From NCBI GenBank assembly GCA_030562195.1, contig JAUJPP010000003.1:13113398-13177397 (forward strand): a stretch of 64,000 bases of DNA, written 5' to 3'. Positions within the stretch are counted from its first letter, which is position 1; every line of letters begins with the position of its first letter. Position numbers and translations under genes: made by a program. The DNA comes from Nipponacmea schrenckii (taxonomy: Eukaryota; Mollusca; Gastropoda; Lottiidae). The notes under the pieces were generated by a model. The model was not told the origin of the DNA. It ran no database searches and saw only the letters and a list, made by a program, of their open reading frames with translations. Shown piece after piece: positions 51,897 through 62,162 of the stretch.

Positions 51897-53512
51897 CTGA
51901 GATTTTATTGTTAAGAAATGATGAGCTCCAATCCTGCTTATATTTCATTATAATAGTCATAGAATACAAACTGAATAAAATGATATGATGTTTTGATTGT
52001 TATTGATTTTTAATTTTAATGATGTAAGGTTACCTTACCAGTATTGGAAACATCAAGTATTCTAAAGTTTTAACCATTCCACAAGATGGCTGCCACTGAT
52101 GTCACAAGAAGTATAATTGTTGTACAGATTTTAATTAGTAGTAATTAGTAGCTATAGTAGACCTGGTAGTAACTATAGTAAACCCTGTAGTAGCAATGAC
52201 AGTCTTGGTAATAGCTAGAGTAGACCTGGTAGTAGCTTTTGTATACCTGGTAGTATATATAATAGGACTAGTAGTAGCTAGAGTAGACCTGGTTGTAGCT
52301 AGAGTAGACTGGTAGTAGCTATAGTAGACCTAGTAGTAGCTTTAGTAAACCTGGTAGTAGATATAGTAGGCCTAGTAGCAGCTGGAGTAGACCTGGTAGT
52401 AGCTGTAGTAGATCTAGTAGTAGCTTAAAAAAACCTGGTAGTAGATATAATAGGACCAGTAGAACCTGGAGTAGACCTGGTAGTAGCTATAGTAGACCTG
52501 GTAGTAGATATAATAGGACCAGTAGCAGCTAGAGTAGACCTGATAGTAGCTATAGTAGACCTGGTAGTAGCTTTAGTAAACCTGGTAGTAGCTATAGTAG
52601 GCCTGGTAGTAGCTTTAGTAAACCTGGTAGTAGATATAGTAGGCCTAGTAGCAGTTGGAGTAGACCTGGTAGTAGCTATAGTAAACCTGTTAGTAGATAT
52701 AATAGGACCAGTAGAACCTGGAGTAGACTTGGTAGTAGCTATAGTAGACCTGGTAGTAGATATAATAGCACCACTAGAACCTGGAGTAGACCTGGTAGTA
52801 GCTATAGTATACCTGGTAGTAGATATAATAGCACCAGTAGCAGCTAGAGTAGACCTGGTAGTAGCTTTAGTAAACCTGGTAGTAGATATAGTAGGCCTAG
52901 AAGCAGATAGAATAGACCTGGTAGGAGCTATAGAAGGCCTAGTAGTAGCGATAATAGGCATGGTGGTAGCGATAGTAGGCATGGTGGTAGATATAGTGGA
53001 CCTGGTAGTAGCTATAGTAGACCTGGAAGTAGCTATAGTAGACCTGGTACTAGCTATAGTGGACCTGGAAGTAGCTATAGTAGACCTGGTAGTAGCTATA
53101 GTAGGCATGGTAGTAGCTATACTAGGTCTGGTAGTAGCTATATTGTAGGTATGGTGGTAGCTATAGTAGGTCTGGTAGTAGCTATACTAGGTCTGGTAGT
53201 AACTATATCCGGGCTAGAGGTAGATCTGGTGGTAGCTATATTAAGGTAAAAAATAGGTCTGGTAGTAGCTATAGAAGGGCTAGAAGTAGATCCTGTAGTA
53301 CCTAAATTCTTGAAGGTCTGGTAGACGTTTTGTAAGGTTTTGGGTAAATCGGTAATTTCATTTACTTTTTGGAAGGTTTGTGGGTCTATAAAAAGTGTCA
53401 ACCTTTGTTAGTTGTTTGCAGCAGTATAATTGTTAGCCCCTGTTGTCTGCAGTGTGCATGAGATTATTATAATGTTAGCCTTTGTTAGCTGTTGGTAGCA
53501 ACTTACATTTAC

Positions 53513-53704
53513 CTCTGAAGGCGGAAAGGCGCCTTTGTTATTGCTACTAGCGCTAATAGACACTAACAATTCCGTGCTAGGAGCAGCTAACAATATAGGC
53601 GAATCGGGTGAACCATTTGTTGTGCTGATGCGCCTTAATACATTTCTTTCCTGCGAAGTTTTATGATAGGGACACGTGGAACAATATTGATGATGAGACA
53701 ATAT
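53513..53704 (-). CDS. Third copy of the 64-codon exon-like frame
   Basis: Offset by 3,616 bp from the first copy; the encoded sequence matches copy 1, with the FPPSE ending. Confidence 0.4.
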
Positions 53705-53944
53705 CTGAGATTTTATTGTTAAGAAATGATGAGCTCCAATCCTGCTTATATTTCATTATAATAGTCATAGAATACAAACTGAATAAAATGATATGATGTT
53801 TTGATTGTTATTGATTTTTAATTTTAATGATGTAAGGTTACCTTACCAGTATTGGAAACATCAAGTATTCTAAAGTTTTAACCATTCCACAAGATGGCTG
53901 CCACTGATGTCACAAGAAGTATAATTGTTGTACAGATTTTAATT

Positions 53945-55009
53945 CTAGGATTGTATAGCGTTCTTTCAGGTAGTTTGGTATTTTCTTCGATTTCATTGTT
54001 CATTTTTGCAAACATTATTATGTGGTTAAGTTGAGTCGCTCTCCCCTAAGTCGAATTGAACATGCTCACATAACCAAATGTAATTGCTAGAGCGACAGCT
54101 TCAATCAGTCTGATCACTGCCAGATCCATTTGGTGCCGAAACACATTATAAATTGGAGTGCAAGCATCTGAGATCTCCACGTTATTTTACTGAATCATTG
54201 TTTCAGCATTTTGGCGATTGAGTTGACACATTTGCATAAGTAAATGTTAGACAGGACAAAATCGAAGTGTCAATTCTTTTTTTTCGATTTGTATACACCT
54301 CCCTGCGCTTAAACTGTAATACTAATTATTAAATTGAGAAGTAAAAGTAACTATTTAATTTCCTAGACCTTCGGTAGTTGCAAAGCTGTGCACAAATATA
54401 AAATGAAACTTGCTACTTGAAAATTGCAAAACCTGAAGTGACAACATGTCGCAAAAATGAATTTGGTTCTAGAAGTCGCATTTTTTGATAGATTTTCGTT
54501 TGAAGTTAATAAATTGAAATACTTATATTCGTATCACACTATTTTCGGTAAAAATATGACATTTTTTTCAACTTTGCAAATTTGTATACGATTGATCTAA
54601 TTTCTTTTTATGTAAAGACAGACATTTGCATCACTTACGGTTTACACGGAAAATCAAATTTAGCTTCCAGTTAAGTAAAAATCGTGACAGGAAGTGTAAC
54701 ATTGGTCGCCATTTCTTTTATCCACTTTTTTTTTTATAAAACTTAAAATGGGTCTTTAGGGGAGAAATTGATACGAGTAAATTTGACGTCTTATATGTAA
54801 TCGGCGATCGAATAGATCAACGGTCACTAATTTTTTCAAACAGCTGATACTTTTGTATTTGACCTCCTAATTTTACGCCCGTTTTTAAAGCCGTAGGAAA
54901 AGAGACAAAAAAAAAATCGCTCTTGTACGTGGTCTAATTGACCTAGAAGGTTATTTTTTCCGGATTCTAATCATATCTATTAGTGCAGAATTGAAATTTT
55001 GGTGTTTTT
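53945..55009. other. Unique-looking DNA right of the HOR
   Basis: No open frame with domain signal, no tandem structure and no inverted termini were recognised. Confidence 0.4.
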
Positions 55010-55266
55010 TACATGAGGTGTGGAGCGTATATTGCCGTCACCCCAGTCCGAAACTTGCTGACTCAATTCCCAACCTCCGATAGCTATTTGGAGAGACATG
55101 GCTGGGAGAGAGTCATCCTATATTGACCATCCAACGGTTTTTGAGTTATTGCACTTGGCCCTGTTTATATGAAGCGGGCTGGCCCGTGTGGGTGGGTTGG
55201 CTCGGTTTGACGGGATACTCGGTCGTGACGTCATCCTCACACTTTTCTTTTGACTTAAAATATTCA

Positions 55267-55347
55267 TGTTTATATGGACATCGAGCTGGCCCGCTCTACC
55301 GGGCTCCCCGCTTTTTGAACCGGGCCAGCTCGATGTTCATATAAACA
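55267..55347. repeat. 81-bp foldback nested inside the TGTTTATATG element
   Basis: TGTTTATATGGACATCGAGC, then TGGCCCG, returns as its reverse complement with one mismatch across a ~27-bp loop. It has the same outer decamer as the element that contains it, so it is either a minimal relative or an internal duplication of the termini. Confidence 0.7.
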
Positions 55348-55535
55348 ATTTTTCATCATTCAGCCTGGGTTACTACCTATGACGCATGCGTACAGCTCAC
55401 ACAGCAACAATAAATTATTGAACCCAAGAGATGAACACTGTCTATTTCTCTTTAAGTTTTTAATCGAGATATCCTCACACTGGAGCAGAACGTAATACAA
55501 GATCTGCTCTTATTGTTGGCGTAAGACATTATATG

Positions 55536-55855
55536 CATAGGCGTACGGGAGGGGGGCTCGAAAATATTGGGGCAAAATTCTCGACATATTCGGGCACTGA
55601 AAGTTCCTGAGTCTTCTTGTTTTTTTTTTTAGAAAAATACCAACTAATATTGCGAGGAACAGATTCCTGCCCGAATCCCTAGATTCTATTGCAGCTATGA
55701 AAGCCTTGTAGGCTGGTGATATTTACCTTGGTTGTTCGGACACTTTAGGATTCATGGAGGTTTCGGATTTGATCACCGGGCAGTAGAATTCGGGCACAAA
55801 TCCGAGATTCGGGCACAAATCTCTCCCGAGTTTCAAAACCTCCCGTACGCCTAAG
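55536..55855. mobile_element. hAT-like MITE, 320 bp, with exact 8-bp target duplication
   Basis: The TIRs are CATAGGCGTACGGGAGG and CTTAGGCGTACGGGAGG (16/17). ATTATATG lies on both sides (55528-55535 and 55856-55863). The interior repeats ATTCGGGCAC and ATTCGGGCACAAATC. It is nested within the TGTTTATATG element, hence younger than it. Confidence 0.85.
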
Positions 55856-57408
55856 ATTATATGCGCCTAAAATAACTTTAAATTGAGCAAATAAAACTCC
55901 AAATACAGCCAGGAGAAGGTTAATGATTCTGCAAATTCTACGAGCATTCTTGTGAACCGCCATTTTGTTAAAATATTATCGTGACGCAATAGTTATGAAT
56001 GTCATTAAACGGGCCATCTCGCTGCCATGTAAACGTTGGAAATTTAGGCCCGGGTACATATAAACGGTTATGTTTTTCAGCCCGTCTGTCCGGGCCAGCC
56101 CGTATACCCGGGCCAGCCTGCTACATATAAACATAGTCAAAACGCGTCAAAATTGGCTTGTGAACGCGATAGAGACTACAGTTTTCAATGGATTTGAATG
56201 AAACTTGTTGTGATCATTTATATTGAAGAGATCTCAAACAAGTGTGAAATTGGCGATTTTTCGATAAACGGATTTTGAGTTATTGCCCTTGACTTAGTCA
56301 AAACGCGTTAAAATTAGCTTGTAAACGCTATAGAGACTACAGTTTTCATTGGATTTGAATGAAACTTGCTGAGATCATTTATATTGATGAGATCTTGGAA
56401 AAATTCGAAATGGGCGATTTTTCGATGAACGGTTCTTGAGTTATTGCACTTGACTAAGTTAAAACCCGTCAAAATTGGCTTGTGAACGCGATAGAGATCA
56501 AAATTTCCATTGGATTTTAATGAAATTTTGTGTCATCATTTATATTGATGAGATCTTGGACAAGTTTGATAGTGATGATTTTTGGGTGAACGTTTTTTTT
56601 GAGTTATTGCCCTTGACTTTGTCAAAACGCGTCGAAACAGACTTGTGAACACCATAGAGACAACAGTTTTCATCTGATTTGAATGAAATTTGATGTGATC
56701 ATTGAAGTTGATGAGATCTTGGTCAAGTTCGAAATTGACGATTTTTTGATAAACTGTTTTTGAGTTATTGCACTTGACTTAGTCAAAACACTACGAAATT
56801 GGCTTGTGATTGATATACAATACAGTATTCATCAGATTTGAATGAAGTTTGATCTGATCAAGTTTTTTGGTGAGACAAGTTCAATATTTACTATTTTTCG
56901 ATCAACTATATTTGAGTTATTGCTCTTGACTTAGTCCAAACACATGCAAATTAGCTAGTAAATACAATAGAGACTAGGTTCCATCTGATTTGAATCAAAT
57001 TTGGTGTGAACATTTATATTAATGAGAACTTGGATTAGTCCTAAATAATGTTAGAGTTTCTGCCTGTGCTAAAACAGAAAATATATTTTAAAGTGGGCGT
57101 ATCTTGCTAGGCAACCGATTGAAATTCTTGAAAAACAAAACCTTTGACGCAAACATGAGTGGTGACATGGGTGGTGAAGGCGGATAATGATGGCATGACT
57201 GAACTACAGAAACATCCATCTTTCCAAATATACTCAATCCATATGAAAACGCACCACTCACGAAATCTGGAATAACACCATGGGTTGATGTGAAGTATAT
57301 ACTTATGATGGTTTTGAGAAATTGAATAATTTAAGAAGACATGTAAACATCATTAAATTTTATTCACGATAATTTTAATGCGCGAGCGAGACTTGTCAAA
57401 CAGGAAAG

Positions 57409-58092
57409 TCAATAACGGGTGTGACCGCCATTTGCATTGACACATGCGGTGCATCGTCGTCGCATGAAGTTGATCAGTCTCTGGATAGTGTTCTGAGGGA
57501 TAGCATTCCACTCCTGAACAAGGGGAAACCTCAAGCTCCCGGATGTTGTCCATCTGGCGTCGACGTAAAAGACGTCGTCCAATTTCATCCCATTAGTGCT
57601 CGATAGGGGAGAGGTCGGGTGACAGAGCTGGCCACTGAAGTACGGGGATGTTCTGCTGTGAAAGGTACTGCATGGACACCCTTGCAATGTGTGCCCTTAT
57701 AGCGTTGTCCACTGTAGACGCTGGTTTCGGTGACGATCCGTCAATATGGGGCCGAAATAAGGACGCTGTGCACGCAGGTCTGCAGCTCGTAGTTCCTTAC
57801 GGTGTTGGGGTGAATGAATCCACGTCGTCCTTGGACTAGCCGTTCTAGTCGCTGGTAGTGTTCGTTCTCGGACATGATCCAGTAAGATCTGACGGTCCTG
57901 ACGTGCCGTTGTCACACATTGTTGACCCGGTCGAGGACGGTCCGGAGTGCTCCCCGTTTGCAGTAACCTTTGATGGAATCATGCAATCGTTGTGTGTGCG
58001 CAGTGTAGTCGTCTGGCAATTTCCCTTGTGCTGGCGCCATTTTGAAGCATGCCAATGACACGTTCCCGTTCAGGGGCTGTAAGTTGCGGCAT
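57409..58092 (-). pseudogene. Core-deleted Tc1/mariner-type transposase
   Basis: Reads MPQLTAPERERVIGMLQNG and TREIARRLH (first HTH), then frame-broken ARQDRQILLDHVRE, LRAQRPYFGPILTDRHR and RLQW. It jumps to WPALSPDLSPIEH and WDEIGRR, and ends NAIPQNTIQRLI...RRRCTACVNANGGHTRY. The segment between RLQW and the LSPDLSPIEH block, holding the first two catalytic Asp residues, is missing; 684 bp remain of about 1 kb. In-frame stops include one after IEH. Dead, but the HTH end and the conserved C-terminus are clear. Confidence 0.85.
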
Positions 58093-58439
58093 CGTGTTGG
58101 GGTTTCACAAGTGTCAGTGAAGAGGTGAAATTTTATTCGGATTCACATGCTTTTAAAGGTAATGTGTGCACAATCCAGAGTGAAATTCAATTTTTCGCCG
58201 TGGTGTGCGTGCAAAATGTTGCGTTTTTGCGAAAAAATTGCCTAGCATTACAATTAACACGAATTCTCCCATTTCTTGAACCTGGCATGTCGGATGACGT
58301 CACTGTAGTGTCGTTGTATAAAAATTATATTGAAGTTCATTTGAACTTAAATATTGACTTTTCAATTGGTGCTTTTTCATGTGTACTTAATATATATCTA
58401 TAGGTTTGGTGGATTCGAGTAATATAAATTCGTACATAC

Positions 58440-61400
58440 CCAGAGGTGCGGACAATCTCAAGTTTTTTGTGCCCATTTTTTATGACTCTCTCCCAGCCTG
58501 TCCAAATAGTCAGGCTGGGAATAGAGTCAGCTTGTTTCGGACTACCTTCACCCATTGCTCGTAAACACACAATTCTTGACGGATTTTGATGAAACTTGAT
58601 ATGAGTCTTTATGACCACGCAAGGATGAACCCTATTGAAAATCAGCTAAATCAGAAAAAATAAGTATGAGTTTTTGCCCTTGTTCTTGAATGGCTCATAA
58701 ACACTCTACAATGTGTAATAATTGGCTGATTTTAATGAAACTTGGTGTGAAAGTATGTTATAACTCAAGAATAAACCCTATTGAGAATCAGATAATTGAT
58801 AAAATTTCAGTTATTGCCCTTGTTTTTGAAAACGCGTTCAATTTTTGGCTTGTTAATACTCTACAAAGCACAATTCTTGACAGATTTTGACAAAACTTGA
58901 TGAAGTTGTTTAATTTCACTGAAGGATAAACCCTATTGAAAATCAAAAATATCGAAATATACTTAATATCAATTATTGCCCTGTTCTATAAAATGCGTTC
59001 AATTTTTGCCTCGTAAACACTCTACAAGTCAAAATTCGTGAGCGATTTTGACGAAATTTGGCATGAGTATTCGTAATCACCTAAGGATGAACCTTATTGA
59101 AAATCATATAAATAGGAAAATATTTAGTATCAGTTATTGCCCTTGTTTTTGAAAACACGTCAAAAGTTTAGTTTGTAAACCCTCTAGAAGTCACAATGCT
59201 TTACATATTTTGACAAAACTTTTGTTGAAATTGTTATTTATCACCCAAGAGTGAACCCTTTAAATAATCAAAAATACTTAAAAATATTTAATGAGTTATT
59301 GTCTTGTTATTAGGTGATAAATTTTAATGAAAGTTAGGAATATTGTACAATTATCACTCTAGAAAAGAAGGATATGATTGGATTGAAGGTTGAATATTTC
59401 ATTTTTTATTCATAATCAATGCTGCCAGTGGGCGTATATTACCTTGCCTGGCAAGCTATCTTTGAAAACGCGTTCAATTTTTGTCTTGTAAACACTCTAC
59501 AAGGCACAATTATTGACCGATTTTGACAAAACTTGCTGAAATTGTTTAATATCACCCAAGAGAGAACCCTTTTGAAAATAAAAAATATCGAAATATATTT
59601 CATATGAATTATGGCCCTCGTTCTTTAAAATGCGTTCGATTTTTGTAAACACTCCACAACTCACAATTCTTGACCGATTTAGACAAAACTTGGCTTGAGG
59701 ATGAACCCTATAAATTCATTTAAATCGAAAATATTTAGTATCAGTTATTGCCCTTGTTTTTGAAAACGCGTTCAATTTTTGGCTTGTAAACACTCTTCAA
59801 AGCACATTTCTTGACTGATTTGACAAAACTTGCTGAAATTGTTTAATATCACCAAAGGATGAACCGTATTGAAAATCAAAAATATCGAAATATATTTAAT
59901 ACGAATTATCTATAAAATGTGTTCGATTTTTGCCTTGTAAACACTCTATAAGTCACAATTCTTGAGCGATTTTGACGTAACTTGGCATTAGTATTTGTAA
60001 ACACCTAAGGATGAACCCTATTGAAAATCAAAACATTTTTAGTATTAGTTATTGCCTTTGTTTTTGAAAACGCCTCAAAAGTTAGCTTGTAAAACCTCTA
60101 GATGACACAATGATTTACAGATTTTAACAAAATTTGTTGAAATTGTTAATTATCACTCAAGGATGAGCCCTATTGAAAACAAGAAATATCACATCATATT
60201 TGATTGCCCTTGTTGTTTCAAACGATTTCGATTTTTGGCTCGCAAACACTCTGCAAGTCACATTTCTTGACTGATTTTAACAGAACTTGGCATGAGTATG
60301 TGTAATCACCTAAAGATGAACCTTATTGAAAAACAGATAAATCTAAAAATATTAAGTATTAGTTATTGCCCTTGTTTTTGAAAACGCGTCTAAAGTTTAG
60401 CTTGTAAACCCCGCTAGAAGGCACAATGCTTTACAGATTTTGACAAAATTTGCTGAAATTTTTAATTATCACTCTATGATGAATCCTATTGAAAACAAGA
60501 AATTTCACATATATTGCCCTTGTTCTTTCAAACGATTTCGATTATTGGCGCGTAAACTATATGCATGTCACATTGACTCCTTTTAACAATAAAAAATACT
60601 GAAAATCTGATTTATTCCCTTCTTATTAGGTATAATTCTTGACAGATTTTAAGGAAACTTAGTAATATTGTACATTTATCACCCCAGAAAAGAAGTATAT
60701 GTATATTTCATTTTTTTATTCAAAATCAATGCTGTCAGTGGGCGTATATTACCTTGCCTGGAAAGCTATCTTGTTACTTTACTTTGTGTAAGTGTTCGTA
60801 ATCAATCAAATATGACCCCTTTTGAAAATCATTGAAATCGGAAAACATTTAGTATGAGTTGTCGTCCCTGTTCTTGAAAAGCTCTGAAACACTCTACAAT
60901 GTGCAATTTTTGACGGATTTTGTTGAAACTTGGTGTGAGATTTTGTAATAAGCCATGGATAAACCCAATTCACCGAAATCGAAAAATAAAAACAGTATGA
61001 TTAATTGCCCTTGTTCTTGAAATGCTAGTAAACACTCTTGGCATGAGTATTTGTAATCACCAATTTGTAACCCTATTGAAAATCAGATAAATTGAAAAAA
61101 TATTTAGTATCAGTTATTGCCCTTGATTTTAAAAACATGTCGAAATTTGAGCCCGTAAATACTCCAGAAGGCAAAATCTTTTACAGATTTTGACAAAGTT
61201 AATTATCACCCAAGGATGAACCCTATTGGAAATAAAATATATCGCTCAATATTTAATATGAATTATTGCCCTTGTTCTTTAAAACGCGTTGGTTCGTAAA
61301 CACTCTACAAAGTACAATTCTTTACAGATTTTGATGAAACTTGTTGAAATTGTTTATTATCACCCAAGGGTTAACATTTAACATCAAAAATACCGAAAAA

Positions 61401-61500
61401 TACTTAATGAGTTATTGCCTTGGTACATTTCCGCTGATTGTTACTGTACTGTCAAGTTTTATTCAGTGGTCGTATCAACTTGCCTGGCAAGCTATCTTAA
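58440..61500 (+). mobile_element. Satellite-carrying repeat block (several modules)
   Basis: Opens with a hairpin (GACTCTCTCCCAGCC / GGCTGGGAATAGAGTC). Then come many degenerate units carrying TTATTGCCCTTGTTTTTGAA, AACGCGTTCAATTTTTG, GTAAACACTCTAC and GGATGAACCCTATTG. End modules GTGGGCGTATATTACC + TTGCCTGGCAAGCTATCTT occur at about 59428 and 60738, and a variant at 61467. The repeat type matches the first satellite block of the YARS2 intron insertion, in the opposite orientation. At least three truncated copies are stacked. Non-coding. Confidence 0.75.
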
Positions 61501-61635
61501 ATATTTGATGTCATGAACATGACCTTTTTTATCTTACGTAACAAGGTCAAATGTCATTGAACTTGGTTATCTATATACTTTCATTTGTGGTGTCGTTCTA
61601 GAACCTTCCTAAGACACAGCATATCGTAACTTTAG

Positions 61636-62083
61636 ACTGTACGGTAGTAATAGGCCAGAAATTAATGCGTCAACAAATTAATGCGACATGGGGTATAGAG
61701 ACAAAAATGCGAGTACAAATTAATGCAATCCGCGATAGGTGCCGCATTTTTTAGTATCATAAAAAAGAAAAGGGCTTCCCGGAATTCTACATGTTTTTAA
61801 TGAATGAATACATGAACAATGATCAAGATTTTACCTTTAAATAGTCAAGTGCTAAAATCCTTTTTTTTTAAAGCTTCAAATTTAAAGATAATTACCTAAC
61901 TACTTAATCCCTCCCGGTCTCAATTTTAAATACTTGACACATTCCACCTTTTGTCCATCATTTGATTTTTTTTCTTGGAAATATGTATCTAAAAATGCGG
62001 ATACAAATTAATGCGATCGCGGATAGGTCGCATTTAACGCATTAATTTCTATCTCGCAATAATTTGTAGCCTTACAGTAATCA
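61636..62083. mobile_element. MITE-like element with AGAAATTAATGCGT inverted repeats
   Basis: AGAAATTAATGCGT at 61657 and its exact reverse complement at 62037-62050 lie inside looser outer repeats (ACTGTACGG / ACTGTAAGG). Two internal direct repeats carry ACAAATTAATGC and GCGATAGGT or GCGGATAGGT. About 0.45 kb, no ORF. Confidence 0.65.
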
Positions 62084-62162
62084 AAGTCCCGTAATTGAGG
62101 TAATATTTCAATGGATAGAACCTAGCTGTATCTTACCTTGTATGGAACGTTTTGATTTTCAG

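Larger units (their letters stand above)
48530..53944. repeat. Three tandem copies of a 1,808-bp higher-order repeat
   Basis: Copies run from about 48530 to 50335, 50336 to 52143 and 52144 to 53944. Each has ~1.17 kb of 21-bp array followed by ~0.64 kb of non-array DNA. Identity is nearly complete: few differences are visible (for example CTAAATTCTTGAAGG versus CTAAATAAATGAAGG), except near the start of copy 1. This means very recent duplication, active homogenisation or an assembly duplication. Confidence 0.9.
55162..56133. mobile_element. Inverted-repeat element with TGTTTATATG termini
   Basis: The left terminus TGTTTATATGAAGCGGGC and the inverted right terminus TGTTTATATGTAGCAGGC continue into GGCTGGCCCG on both sides (~25 bp, two mismatches). 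Subterminal regions are GC-rich with further GGGCC-containing inverted repeats. It sits inside the ~160-bp satellite. A target duplication was not evident. No transposase; the minus-strand frame at 55745-55963 is interrupted by the nested MITE. Confidence 0.7.
55010..57115 (+). mobile_element. Satellite-carrying element, interrupted by a second element
   Basis: The left end GGAGCGTATATTGCCGTC matches the start of the POLR3D intron copies. It is followed by a hairpin of GACTCAATTCCCAACC against GGCTGGGAGAGAGTC. The interior has ~160-bp units with AATTGGCTTGTGAACGCGAT and GAGTTATTGCCCTTGACTT, starting near 56143, 56303, 56466 and 56626. The right end is a variant, GTGGGCGTATCTTGC. A ~970-bp inverted-repeat element breaks it at TTGCACTTG. 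Confidence 0.7.
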
